Source: an uncultured Lachnospiraceae bacterium
Lineage (GTDB): Bacteria; Bacillota; Clostridia; Lachnospirales; Lachnospiraceae
Assembly (NCBI GenBank): GCA_900550475.1
Contig: URSA01000006.1
Span: 1-64,000, forward strand
DNA: 64,000 bases
Reading direction: 5' to 3'
Under the pieces are notes generated by a model. The model was not told the DNA's origin. It searched no databases and worked only from the letters and a program-made list of their open reading frames with translations. A program made the position numbers and the translations under genes. Below, in pieces: positions 40,018 through 49,500 of the stretch; positions within the stretch are counted from its first letter, which is position 1, and each line of letters opens with the position of its first letter.

Positions 40018-41121
40018 TTATTTGCTGAGTAACTGCGCTTCCAGCCCGGCGTAATCAAAACCGGAGCTGCTGAACTGGTTGAAACGGTTTGCAGCGGGTG
40101 CGGCCGGAGTCTGCTTGCTCTGACGCCGTTTCTGGTACACGTCGTCAATGCGCTGGATATCGGACTTGCGGTGAACATTCTCTTTCTTCCAGCTGCTCAG
40201 AATGCCCTCCGCGTACTCGAAGCGGTGGCTGTCCGTAGCCATGACGGTGCGGCCGCATGCCTCGGAAATAATATCCATGGAGAAGCCGTACTCTTTCAGC
40301 CAGCGGTTGATATATTCAAGCTCCTTGGAGGTGGGATTGCTGTTCTTTCCTAGCTCCTTCATAATAGTATATACGGATTTGTCGTATTTTGCCGCAAAGC
40401 GTTCCGCCTGCTTGGGCGTTGTGACGCCGGACTGCGCCCAGTTGAGCGCCACGGCCTCTATGTATTTGAAATCCCGCTTGCCCCGATCCACACAGTACTG
40501 GATCAGATAATCGATCAGGTCGTCAGAAAAATGCAGGCAGTCCGAAAAGTAAAGGATGGACTTCATGTCGGAGACGGTCAGCGGCCGCCCAATGTAGGAC
40601 TGGGCTACAAACAAAAGCTGTGAGGTGCTGTCCTGTTCCTTGAAATCACGCAGATCGTCCGCGGAGTAGGAAGGCTTGGCAAAAAGCTCCTCCGGCTGCC
40701 TCGGCACCAGCGGAACGACCGAAGCGGCAGTGCTCCGGCTCTTTGCGGGACTGTGGTCAGCGGGTTCGGTATTTGCGGGGGAGGCAGACTGCGCGACTGC
40801 GTGATCTGAAGCGTCGGACTGCACGGCGGGGAAGGATCTCAGACGGATTCCCGTCAGGGACTTGTCCTCGTCATACTCCAGCGAAAGAAGCTGTGCCTTC
40901 TCCCAATATTTCAAAGCGCGCATTACATCCTTCTCCGTATGGTTGAACTTGTCCGCAATTTCGGACACACTGGTAGCCAGATTGGCGCCCAGCATACGGA
41001 TCAGGTACAGATAGACCTTGATCTGCGCGTCGTTGGCGTCCCTCATATACATATCGATAAAACGGTTGGATATGACGGTAAAATCCTGATAATCATCCTT
41101 GTAAATCGTAAACTGCCCCAT
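40018..41121 (-). CDS. DnaD-domain replication initiation protein
   Basis: The protein of about 367 residues has an N-terminal winged-helix region (MGQFTIYKDDYQDFTVISNR, then NDAQIKVYLYLIRMLG) and DnaD-like modules with AVALNWAQSGVTTPKQA and YINRWLKEYGFSMDIISEAC. DnaD-type proteins help DnaI and DnaB load at the origin. A low-complexity Pro/Ser/Ala linker separates the parts. The frame is open to 41454 but the family start is ATG 41121 (AGGTG upstream). Its upstream region holds a DnaA-box array. Confidence 0.88.
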   Translation of the reverse strand: MGQFTIYKDDYQDFTVISNRFIDMYMRDANDAQIKVYLYLIRMLGANLATSVSEIADKFNHTEKDVMRALKYWEKAQLLSLEYDEDKSLTGIRLRSFPAVQSDASDHAVAQSASPANTEPADHSPAKSRSTAASVVPLVPRQPEELFAKPSYSADDLRDFKEQDSTSQLLFVAQSYIGRPLTVSDMKSILYFSDCLHFSDDLIDYLIQYCVDRGKRDFKYIEAVALNWAQSGVTTPKQAERFAAKYDKSVYTIMKELGKNSNPTSKELEYINRWLKEYGFSMDIISEACGRTVMATDSHRFEYAEGILSSWKKENVHRKSDIQRIDDVYQKRRQSKQTPAAPAANRFNQFSSSGFDYAGLEAQLLSK

Positions 41122-41183
41122 AATTACACCTGCCAAAATTCTATGCTTTTCCGGGTATTTGCCATATTCGGAAAGCAAGGACA

Positions 41184-41192
41184 AGTATAGCA
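41184..41192 (-). promoter_or_regulatory. Extended -10 promoter of the dnaD-like gene
   Basis: TGCTATACT on the minus strand forms an extended -10 element, 63 bp before ATG 41121. No good -35 was recognised. The DnaA-box array begins about 70 bp upstream of it. Confidence 0.55.
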
Positions 41193-41259
41193 CACCTTCT
41201 GAAAAAAAGAAATAGCTTTTCTGCCGGAAAGCCTTGTAAACACTGGCTTTGCGGACAGC

Positions 41260-41407
41260 TGTGGAAACTGTGGATAGTGTGGATAAAATACAGAAATTGC
41301 AGAAAACCCAAGGCGAAAACAGGATTCTTTTATCCACATAAAACAATAAAATATCCACAGTCCAAAGTGCGCCGGGGTGGGCTAAGGAATGTGGATAATG
41401 TGGATAA
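41260..41407. promoter_or_regulatory. DnaA-box cluster (seven 9-mers in 148 bp)
   Basis: Three abutting 9-mers lie at 41260-41286 (TGTGGAAAC, TGTGGATAG, TGTGGATAA). TTATCCACA lies at 41330-41338, ATATCCACA at 41351-41359, and two abutting TGTGGATAA copies at 41390-41407. Four are perfect TTATCCACA/TGTGGATAA boxes; of the other three, two differ by one base and one by two. The array separates the dnaD-like gene from murC, and its last box ends at the base before the murC stop codon. It may be a DnaA-regulated promoter region or DnaA titration site. Confidence 0.85.
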
Positions 41408-42790
41408 CTAAATTCCCAACAGGTTTTCTCCGATTTTATGCACATCTCCGGCACCCATGGTTATCAACAGGTCGCCGTTGATACAGTTTTGTAATAAAAA
41501 TTTTTCAATTTCATCGAAGGAAGGAAAATAACTGCATTCGCAGCCCAGCGCCTTCAGCTCGGACAGCAATGTCCTTGAACTGATGCCCAGCGTATCGGTC
41601 TCCCTTGAGGCATAAATGTCCGCCAGCACGACCCGGTCCGCCAGGGAGAGCGCTTTTGCAAAATCCTTCATAAATGCCTTCGTTCTGGAATAAGTATGAG
41701 GTTGGAAAACACACCATATGCGGTTGTGCGGATAGTTTGCCGCCGCGCGCAGGGTTGCAGTAATTTCCGTGGGGTGATGCGCATAATCATCTATTATGGT
41801 GACACCGCCGAGACGGCCTTTGTATTCAAAGCGTCTGTCGGTACCGTGAAAGCCGGAAAGAGAGGTACATGCCGTAGCGCGCTCCACACCCAGAAGGTCG
41901 GAGACCGCAAGGGCTGCCAGCGCATTCATGATGTTGTGTTCTCCGGGAACACCGAGCGTTATACGGAGCGGTTCTCCCTCCGCGGGTGAACACACTGTGA
42001 AAGAAGGACATCCCTTCTCGTCAAAGACCGTGTCGGCGGGATGGTAATCGCAGTCCGGGCTGCTGCCGAAGGTGATCACACGGCAGGAAAGTCCCTCCGT
42101 GATCTTCGAAAGATGGTCGATTCCGCCGTTTATGACAAGTGCTCCGTCCGCGGGAAGCAGTTCTGCAAAACGATGGAAGGAGGAACGGATATCCGCAAGA
42201 TCCTTAAAGAAGTCCAGATGATCTTCTTCTATATTAAGGATCACACCGATTTTCGGGAAAAAGCTCAGGAAGCTGTTGGTATATTCACAGGCCTCCGTCA
42301 CAAAATAGCCGGAATGTCCCACCCGGATGTTGCCGCCGATGGACTTTAAGATACCGCCGATGGAAAGCGTGGGATCCAGACCCGCGCCCAGCAGGATCTC
42401 GGACAGCATGGAGGTGGTCGTGGTCTTGCCGTGGGTGCCGCTTACAGCCACAGGCATCTCGTAGTTGCGCATCATCTGTCCCAAAAGCTCCGCACGGGAA
42501 AGCGCGGGGACACCGAGTTCATGCACGGCAACATACTCCGGGTTGTCGGGGTGGATCGCACTGGTAAACACGGCGCAGTCGATGTCGGGTGTGATGTTGC
42601 TCTTCTCCTGACCGTAAAAAATACGGATTCCCTTGCTCTCCAGCATTTCCGTGAGAGGGGATTTCTGCTTATCCGATCCGGAAACCCGGAAGCCCTCCTC
42701 CCGCAGAACCTCTGCGAGACCGCTCATGCTGATACCGCCGATACCCACAAAATATATGTGAATGGGATGTTGAAAATCAATCTGATACAT
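41408..42790 (-). CDS. murC: UDP-N-acetylmuramate--L-alanine ligase
   Basis: This protein of about 460 residues adds L-alanine to UDP-MurNAc, the first peptide step of wall synthesis. Marks are the N-terminal VGIGGISMSGLAEVL, the ATP motif SGTHGKTTTTSM, EACEYTNSFLSF, and DDYAHHPTEI. The start is placed at ATG 42790, seven bases after AGGAAG, and the frame is open to GTG 42796. It is transcribed from a promoter at 42827-42855. Its stop codon touches the DnaA-box array. Confidence 0.97.
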   Translation of the reverse strand: MYQIDFQHPIHIYFVGIGGISMSGLAEVLREEGFRVSGSDKQKSPLTEMLESKGIRIFYGQEKSNITPDIDCAVFTSAIHPDNPEYVAVHELGVPALSRAELLGQMMRNYEMPVAVSGTHGKTTTTSMLSEILLGAGLDPTLSIGGILKSIGGNIRVGHSGYFVTEACEYTNSFLSFFPKIGVILNIEEDHLDFFKDLADIRSSFHRFAELLPADGALVINGGIDHLSKITEGLSCRVITFGSSPDCDYHPADTVFDEKGCPSFTVCSPAEGEPLRITLGVPGEHNIMNALAALAVSDLLGVERATACTSLSGFHGTDRRFEYKGRLGGVTIIDDYAHHPTEITATLRAAANYPHNRIWCVFQPHTYSRTKAFMKDFAKALSLADRVVLADIYASRETDTLGISSRTLLSELKALGCECSYFPSFDEIEKFLLQNCINGDLLITMGAGDVHKIGENLLGI

Positions 42791-42796
42791 AGGCAC

Positions 42797-43068
42797 ACTT
42801 CCTGAAATTTTTTTGCGTACTTATATATTATACGCATTCGGGAACGAAAAAACAAACAATAATTGAATACAATGGAAAAAAAGTCAAAAAATCCCTTTCT
42901 GCATGTGCAAAATAACATATAGCGCACAAAGCACACTTTTTGAGAAATGGTTAATATATACAAAAATGAATAACCCATACAAAACAAAAATAGAAAAAAT
43001 ATATAATAAAAAAACAAAAAAAGACACTTTTTTTGTAATAATGATTCACTTTCCGAAAAGGGTATGGT
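42797..43068. other. AT-rich intergenic island between murC and glgC
   Basis: About 270 bases of poly-A and poly-T-rich sequence without an ORF, in contrast to the roughly balanced composition of the neighbouring genes. It holds divergent promoters for murC and glgC, and I see nothing else of coding type in it. A DNA-unwinding or curvature role is possible but has no further support. Confidence 0.5.
42827..42855 (-). promoter_or_regulatory. Promoter of murC
   Basis: On the minus strand TTGTTT (42850-42855) and TATAAT (42827-42832) are 17 bp apart. Confidence 0.75.
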
Positions 43069-43073
43069 ATAAT
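43045..43073 (+). promoter_or_regulatory. Promoter of glgC
   Basis: TTCACT (43045-43050) and TATAAT (43068-43073) are 17 bp apart, with an extended -10 (TGGTATAAT). It drives glgC, glgD and perhaps spoVG. Confidence 0.75.
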
Positions 43074-43145
43074 ACACGTAACATTCCCGAAGCGGTCTGC
43101 CGGCAGACGGGCCGCTATCAAGACTAGTTATTATGAGGTGATTGC

Positions 43146-44414
43146 ATGATTAAAAAAGAGATGATAGCCATGCTGCTGGCTGGCGGACAGGGAAGCCGTC
43201 TGGGAGTCCTGACTTCCAAAGTAGCAAAACCGGCGGTTGCATTCGGCGGTAAATACAGGATCATTGATTTTCCGCTCAGCAACTGTATCAATTCAGGAGT
43301 GGACACGGTGGGTGTCCTGACACAGTATCAGCCTCTCAAGCTGAATACGCACATCGGAATCGGTATTCCTTGGGATCTCGACCGCAATATCGGCGGCGTG
43401 ACGGTTCTGCCGCCCTATGAAAAGAGCTCCAACAGCGAGTGGTATACCGGAACGGCAAATGCAATATATCAGAACCTCGAGTACATGGAGAGCTACAATC
43501 CCGACTATGTATTGATTCTTTCGGGTGACCACATCTACAAGATGGACTACGAGGTCATGCTGGATTTCCACAAGGCAAACGGCGCGGATGTGACGATCGC
43601 CGTTATGCCCGTTCCCATTGAGGAAGCAAGCCGGTTCGGTATCGTAATCGCGGATGAGAACCGCAAGATCATCGACTTTGAGGAGAAGCCGGAGAATCCC
43701 CGCAGCAACCTTGCAAGCATGGGAATTTACATATTCAACTGGAAGACGCTGAAGGAGTCTCTGATCGCTATGGCAGAGCAGCCGGCGCTGGATTTCGGCA
43801 AGCATGTTATTCCCTACTGCCATCAGAAGGGACAGCCTCTGTACGCATATGAGTTCAACGGCTACTGGAAGGACGTAGGAACCTTAAACTCCTATTGGGA
43901 AGCCAACATGGAGCTGATCGACATCGTTCCTGAGTTCAACCTGTACGAGGAATACTGGAAGATCTACACAAAGAGCGAGATCCTTCCGCCGCAGTACCTG
44001 TCCTCCGACAGCGTGGCGGAGCGCAGTATCATCGGCGAGGGAAGCAGTATTTTCGGAAAGGTATACAACTCCGTGATCGGCTGCGGCGTGACCATCGGCA
44101 AGGACAGCGTGGTGCGTGATTCCATTATCATGAACAACGCGACGGTCAAGGCGGGTTGCCAGGTCGACAAAGCGATCATTGCGGAGAACGCCGTGATAGA
44201 GGACAACGTGAAACTTGGCGTTGGCGAGGAAGCCGAAAACGAGACTGCACCTCATATCTACAATCACGGACTTGTGACGATCGGGGAGAAGAGTTACGTT
44301 CCGGCAGGCGTCAGTGTCGGAAAGAATACCGTGATCTTCGGACGCACGGTACTGGATGACTATGACAATTCCACTCTCGCAAGTGGTAAAACATTAATTA
44401 AGGCAGGTGATTGA
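43146..44414 (+). CDS. glgC: Glucose-1-phosphate adenylyltransferase, catalytic subunit
   Basis: This 422-residue enzyme makes ADP-glucose, the donor for glycogen. The N-terminal nucleotidyl-transferase motif MLLAGGQGSRLGVLTSKVAKPAVAFGGKYRIIDF (partly quoted) has the catalytic Arg and Lys, and LSGDHIYKMDYEVMLDFH and FEEKPENP follow. The C-terminal left-handed beta-helix carries hexapeptide repeats. A GAGGTGATTGC precedes the ATG. Its last bases abut or overlap glgD, so the two are translated as a pair. Confidence 0.95.
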   Translation: MIKKEMIAMLLAGGQGSRLGVLTSKVAKPAVAFGGKYRIIDFPLSNCINSGVDTVGVLTQYQPLKLNTHIGIGIPWDLDRNIGGVTVLPPYEKSSNSEWYTGTANAIYQNLEYMESYNPDYVLILSGDHIYKMDYEVMLDFHKANGADVTIAVMPVPIEEASRFGIVIADENRKIIDFEEKPENPRSNLASMGIYIFNWKTLKESLIAMAEQPALDFGKHVIPYCHQKGQPLYAYEFNGYWKDVGTLNSYWEANMELIDIVPEFNLYEEYWKIYTKSEILPPQYLSSDSVAERSIIGEGSSIFGKVYNSVIGCGVTIGKDSVVRDSIIMNNATVKAGCQVDKAIIAENAVIEDNVKLGVGEEAENETAPHIYNHGLVTIGEKSYVPAGVSVGKNTVIFGRTVLDDYDNSTLASGKTLIKAGD

Positions 44415-44416
44415 AA

Positions 44417-45535
44417 GTGAGAGCGATCGGAATTATTTTGGCGGGTGGAAACAACCACCGCATGAGAGAATTATCACAGAAGCGCGCGATTGCCGCAATG
44501 CCCATCGCGGGAAGCTACCGCAGCATCGATTTTGCGCTGAGCAGTATGTCCAACTCAAGGATTCAGAAGGTTGCCGTGTTTACCCAGTATAATTCCCGCA
44601 GCCTCAACGAGCATCTGAGTTCCTCCAAGTGGTGGGATTTCGGACGTAAGCAGGGAGGTCTGTATGTGTTGACGCCCGCCGTTACGGCAGACAACAGCAA
44701 CTGGTATCGCGGTACGGCGGATGCAATCTACCAGAATCTTCATTTCCTGAAAAACAGCCATGAGCCTTATGTGGTGATCGCTTCCGGCGATGGCGTTTAC
44801 AAGATGGATTTCAACAAGCTTCTGGAATACCATATCGAGAAGAAGGCGGATATCACGGTGGTATGCCGTGAGATGGAGCCGGAGATCAATGTGGAGCGTT
44901 TCGGCACGGTGAAGATGAACGAGGATTGCCGCATCGAGGAGTTCGAGGAGAAGCCCATCGTGGCAAGGACCAACACGGTATCATGCGGTATCTACGTGAT
45001 CCGCAGACGCCAGCTGATCGAGATGATCGAGCGCTGCGCCGAGGAGGATCGTTACGATTTTGTGCGTGACATCCTGATCCGCTACAAGGATATGAAGCGT
45101 ATCTACGGCTACAAGATTACCGACTACTGGAGAAATATCGCCTCTGTGGACGACTATTTCAACACCAACATGGATTTCCTGAAACCGCAGGTAAGAGATT
45201 ACTTCTTCAAGCAGTACCCGGATGTATATTCCAAGGTGGACGACCTGCCGCCTGCAAAGTACAATGTGGGAGCACAGGTGAAGAACAGCCTGATCTCCAG
45301 CGGCTGTATCGTAAACGGAGTGGTGGAAGACTCCGTGGTATTCAAGAAGGCGTACATCGGCAACAACTGCTACATTAAAAATTCTATCATCCTGAATGAT
45401 GTCTATATTGGGGACAATACACATATTGAGAACTGCATCGTGGAGAGCAGGGATACAATTCGTGCAAATTCGTACCATGTAGGGGAGGACGGCATCAAGA
45501 TAGTGGTAGAACGTGACGAAAGATACGTTATCTGA
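44417..45535 (+). CDS. glgD: GlgD, regulatory ADP-glucose pyrophosphorylase subunit
   Basis: This protein of about 372 residues is related to GlgC but has the altered motif IILAGGNNHRMRELSQKRA and lacks the full catalytic pattern of GlgC, as is typical of GlgD. In Firmicutes GlgD forms a hetero-oligomer with GlgC and changes its activity. The start is GTG 44417 (MRAIGIILAGG), eight bases after AGGTG. A TTG at 44411 is also in frame. It overlaps or abuts glgC and is followed by spoVG. Confidence 0.93.
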   Translation: MRAIGIILAGGNNHRMRELSQKRAIAAMPIAGSYRSIDFALSSMSNSRIQKVAVFTQYNSRSLNEHLSSSKWWDFGRKQGGLYVLTPAVTADNSNWYRGTADAIYQNLHFLKNSHEPYVVIASGDGVYKMDFNKLLEYHIEKKADITVVCREMEPEINVERFGTVKMNEDCRIEEFEEKPIVARTNTVSCGIYVIRRRQLIEMIERCAEEDRYDFVRDILIRYKDMKRIYGYKITDYWRNIASVDDYFNTNMDFLKPQVRDYFFKQYPDVYSKVDDLPPAKYNVGAQVKNSLISSGCIVNGVVEDSVVFKKAYIGNNCYIKNSIILNDVYIGDNTHIENCIVESRDTIRANSYHVGEDGIKIVVERDERYVI

Positions 45536-45556
45536 CGTACAAAAGGGGGTTACAAA

Positions 45557-45835
45557 ATGCAGATTACAGACGTTCGCGTTCGCAAGATCGCGAAAGAGGG
45601 AAAGATGAAAGCTATCGTATCCATTACGATAGACGATGCGTTTGTTGTTCATGACATTAAGGTGATTGAGGGCGAGAAGGGCCTGTTCATCGCAATGCCG
45701 AGCAAGAAGGCAACGGACGGAGAGTACCGGGATATTGCACATCCCATTAATTCGGCGACGCGCGACGCGATCCAGAAGATCATTCTGGAGGGCTATGAGA
45801 AGGCGCTGGAGATGCCGGACGAAACCGAAGAATAA
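45557..45835 (+). CDS. spoVG: SpoVG family RNA/DNA-binding regulator
   Basis: This 92-residue protein has the SpoVG sequence: MQITDVRVRKIAKEGKMKAIVSITIDDAFVVHDIKVIEG (partly quoted) and GLFIAMPSKKATDGEYRDIAHPI. SpoVG proteins bind nucleic acid and affect sporulation, division and virulence genes in Firmicutes. GGGGG lies before the ATG. It follows glgD by 21 bases and a terminator follows. Confidence 0.96.
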   Translation: MQITDVRVRKIAKEGKMKAIVSITIDDAFVVHDIKVIEGEKGLFIAMPSKKATDGEYRDIAHPINSATRDAIQKIILEGYEKALEMPDETEE

Positions 45836-45850
45836 GAAGTATGGCAAGAC

Positions 45851-45887
45851 AAAACCCCTCCGCACAGGTTTGCGCGGAGGGGTTTTT
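45851..45887 (+). terminator. Terminator of glgC-glgD-spoVG
   Basis: AAAACCCCTCCGC and GCGGAGGGGTTTT pair in a long GC-rich stem, followed by TTTTT. Confidence 0.92.
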
Positions 45888-45911
45888 CTGTCCGAAAACG
45901 GGGAAAACGCT

Positions 45912-45940
45912 TTGCGCATTTTGCTCCGTGATGCTATACT
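45912..45940 (+). promoter_or_regulatory. Promoter of pth-mfd
   Basis: TTGCGC (45912-45917) and TATACT (45935-45940) are 17 bp apart, with an extended -10 (TGCTATACT). Confidence 0.75.
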
Positions 45941-45976
45941 GAGGAAGAATATGCATAAAGAAAAGGCGGTGCGGAT

Positions 45977-46561
45977 ATGTATTTGATAGTGGGACTGGGA
46001 AATCCGGGGAAGGAATATACGAATACGAGACATAATATAGGCTTTTGTGCCGTGGACGCCCTGGCGGAGCGGGAGCGGATCCCGGTGCTGGAGAAAAAGC
46101 ACAAGGCGCTGATCGGAAAAGGATATATTGACGGGCAGAAGGTGATACTGGCGAAACCGCAGACCTACATGAATCTCAGCGGTGAGAGCGTGAGGGAGCT
46201 GGTAGATTACTACAAGATAGATGAGAAGAAAGAACTGATCGTGATATCCGACGACATCAGTCTGGATCCGGGGCAGCTGCGGCTTCGCAAAAGGGGCAGC
46301 GCCGGAGGACATAACGGTCTGAAGAATATCATTGCGCATCTGGGACATGATGAGTTTCAGAGGATCAAAATCGGTGTGGGCGAAAAGCCCAAGGGCTACG
46401 ATCTGGCGGATTATGTGCTGGGGCATTTCCCTGCGCAGGAACAGAAGGTGATGGTGCAGGCGGCAGAGGAGGCAGCGGACGCGGTGCGCATGATCATGGC
46501 GGACGGGATCGAGGCGGCAATGAACCACTTCAACGGTGCAAAAAAGAAACAGGAAGGATAG
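45977..46561 (+). CDS. pth: Peptidyl-tRNA hydrolase
   Basis: This 194-residue enzyme releases peptides from peptidyl-tRNA. Catalytic His in NTRHNIGF, the start YLIVGLGNPGKEYTNTRHN, KPQTYMNLSGESVREL, the Asp in VISDDISLDPGQLRLRKRGS and GGHNGLKNI are all present. The ATG follows AAAGGCGG. mfd starts two bases after its stop codon, and pth-mfd order is typical of Firmicutes. Confidence 0.97.
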   Translation: MYLIVGLGNPGKEYTNTRHNIGFCAVDALAERERIPVLEKKHKALIGKGYIDGQKVILAKPQTYMNLSGESVRELVDYYKIDEKKELIVISDDISLDPGQLRLRKRGSAGGHNGLKNIIAHLGHDEFQRIKIGVGEKPKGYDLADYVLGHFPAQEQKVMVQAAEEAADAVRMIMADGIEAAMNHFNGAKKKQEG

Positions 46562-46563
46562 AT

Positions 46564-49500
46564 ATGCAGGCATTACTTACGCCTCTGCATGAGCTTGCGG
46601 AGTTTGAGGAAATAAAGGAACTGCTGAAAAAGGGGCAGTCGGCGGCGCTCACCGGATGTGTGGAGTCGCAGAAATTGCATATGATCTACGGACTGAGCGA
46701 TGGCTTTTCCTGTAAAGTCATCGTTACTTACAGTGATCTGAGGGCAAGGGAAATCTACGAGGAGTACAAGTTCTATGACCGGAATGTGATGCTCTATCCG
46801 GCAAAAGACCTGATTTTCTATCAGGCGGATATCCACGGAAACAAGCTGACGGCGGAGCGTGTCAGAGCGCTGCGCCGCATATCCCAGGGGCGCCCGCTGA
46901 CGCTGGTGACCACCTTTGCGGCACTGATGACACCCCAGCGGCGGTGGGACGAGGAGAAGGACACGGTCTATGTGGATAAGCGCACGTCGGTGGACGAGCA
47001 GGAACTGGAGCGGAAGCTCTGCTCCATGGGCTACGAAAAGAGCTATCAGGTGGAGGCGCCGGGGCAGTTTTCCGTGCGCGGCGGCATCATCGATATTTTT
47101 GATCTCACCGAGGAAAATCCCTACCGCATCGAATTGTGGGGGGACGAGGTGGAGTCCATCCGCAGCTTCGACATTTTAAGCCAGCGCTCCATAGAGCAGC
47201 TCACCGGCATCCGCATTTACCCCGCAACGGAGTTCGTGCTGACCACGGAGCAGTTGAAGGCGGGATTTGCGGAGATAGAGAAGGACGCCCAAAAGCAGGA
47301 AAAAATGTTCCGGGACGGCTTTCAGACGGAGGAAGCCCACCGGATATCCGTGCAGATAAAGGGACTGAAGGAGCAGGTGTTTGAGTTTGGCAATACCTCC
47401 GGACTGGAGGGCTACATCCGCTATTTTTACGGCGAGGAGGAATTGCAGAGTCTTGCCTGTCTGCTGCCGCAGAGCCATTGCTTCTTTCTGGACGAACCCT
47501 CCCGCATCCGCCAGCACGCGGAGGCGGTGGAGACGGAGTTTCGGGAGAGCATGAGCCACCGGGCGGAAAAGGGCTATATTCTGCCGGGGCAGATGGATGT
47601 GCTGTACGGAACGGAGCAGGTGTCGGCGTACTTACAAAAGGGCGCGCTGGTGACACTGGCGGCGCTTGAATTGTCCAATCCGTTGCTGAAAACGGAGCGC
47701 CGCTTTGATGTTTCCGCAAAGAGCATCGCCTCCTACAACAACAGCTTCGAGGCGCTGGTGAAGGACCTGAAGCGCTACAAAAAAGAGGGTTACAGGGTGC
47801 TTTTGTTATCCGGCTCCCGTACCAGAGCCGCCCGTCTGGCGGAGGATCTGCGGGATCAGGAGCTTACGGCGGTCTATTCCCAGGATCCCGCAAGGGAGGT
47901 GCAGCCGGGGGAGATCCTGACCTATTACGGACATGTGGAGAAGGGCTTTGAGTACCCGCTCATCAAATTCGTGGTGCTGTCGGAGAGCGACATCTTCGGC
48001 GCAGGCAGGAAGAAGAAAAAGAGCAGACCCAAGTACGAGGGGCAGAAGATCAAGGATTTCTCGGAACTCAAGGTGGGGGACTATGTGGTGCATGAGAGCC
48101 ACGGTCTCGGTATTTACCGCGGCATCGAGAAGGTTGAGGTGGAGAAGGTCGTAAAGGATTACCTGAAGATTGAATACCGGGACGGCGGGAATCTCTATAT
48201 CCTTGCCACGGGACTTGATGTGCTCCAGAAATATGCGTCGGCGGACGCAAAGCAGCCCAGGCTCAACAAGCTGGGTACGCAGGAGTGGACAAAGACCAAG
48301 ACGAAGGTGCGCACGGCGGTGGAGGAGGTCGCCAAGGACCTTGTGGAGCTTTACGCGCGCAGGCAGCAGTCGGAGGGGTATGTGTACGGCCCCGACACCG
48401 TGTGGCAGAAGGAATTTGAGGAAATGTTTCCCTTTGAGGAAACGGAGGATCAGCTTGCCGCCATTGCGGATACCAAGTCCGATATGGAGAGCAGAAGGAT
48501 CATGGATCGCCTGATCTGCGGGGATGTGGGCTACGGCAAGACCGAGATCGCGATCCGCGCGGCGTTCAAGGCAGTGCAGGAGGGAAAGCAGGTGGTGTAT
48601 CTGGTTCCCACCACGATCCTTGCGCAGCAGCATTACAATACCTTTACCCAGCGCATGAAGGATTTTCCGGTGCGCATCGAGCTTTTGTCCCGTTTCCGGA
48701 GCGCGGCTTCCCAGAAAAAGACCATCGAGGAGCTGAAGAAGGGCATGGTGGATATCGTGATCGGCACGCACCGGGTGCTCTCCGCGGATGTGGGATACAA
48801 GGATCTGGGACTGCTCATCATCGACGAGGAGCAGCGCTTCGGAGTGGCGCATAAGGAGAAAATCAAGAAACTGAAGGAAAACGTGGATGTGCTGACGCTC
48901 ACCGCCACGCCCATTCCCCGAACCCTTCACATGAGCCTGATCGGCATCCGGGATATGAGCGTGCTGGAGGAGGCGCCGGAGGACAGACTGCCGATCCAGA
49001 CCTTTGTCTGCGAGTACAACGAGGAGATGGTGCGGGAGGCGATCCTGCGCGAGATGGCGCGGAACGGTCAGGTATTCTATGTATATAACAGGATCAACAA
49101 TATCGCGGATGTGGCTGCACAGCTTCGCAAGCTTGTGCCGGAGGCGACGGTGGAGTACGCTCACGGACAGATGAAGGAGCAGGAGCTGGAGCACATCATG
49201 TACGATTTTATAAACGGAGAGACGGATGTGCTGGTTTCCACCACCATCATCGAGACCGGACTGGACATCTCCAATGTGAACACCATCATCATCCACGATT
49301 CGGACAATATGGGGCTGTCGCAGCTGTACCAGCTTCGGGGGCGCGTGGGGCGCTCCAACCGGACGGCATATGCGTTCCTCATGTACCGCCGGGACAAGAT
49401 GTTGAAAGAGGTGGCGGAAAAGAGACTGGCAGCCATCAAGGAATTTACCGAGCTGGGCAGCGGCTTCAAGATCGCCATGCGGGATCTGGAAATCCGCGGC

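Noticed and set aside
41260..41407. The DnaA-box array as the chromosomal origin itself
   Set aside because: dnaA and dnaN are not present, and ribosomal, ATP synthase and mfd genes point to the right on both sides, which argues against a bidirectional origin here. It is kept as a DnaA-binding region.
44981..46573. A 530-residue minus-strand ORF over glgD, spoVG and pth
   Set aside because: It spans three well-identified genes on the plus strand and shows no domain or ribosome site.
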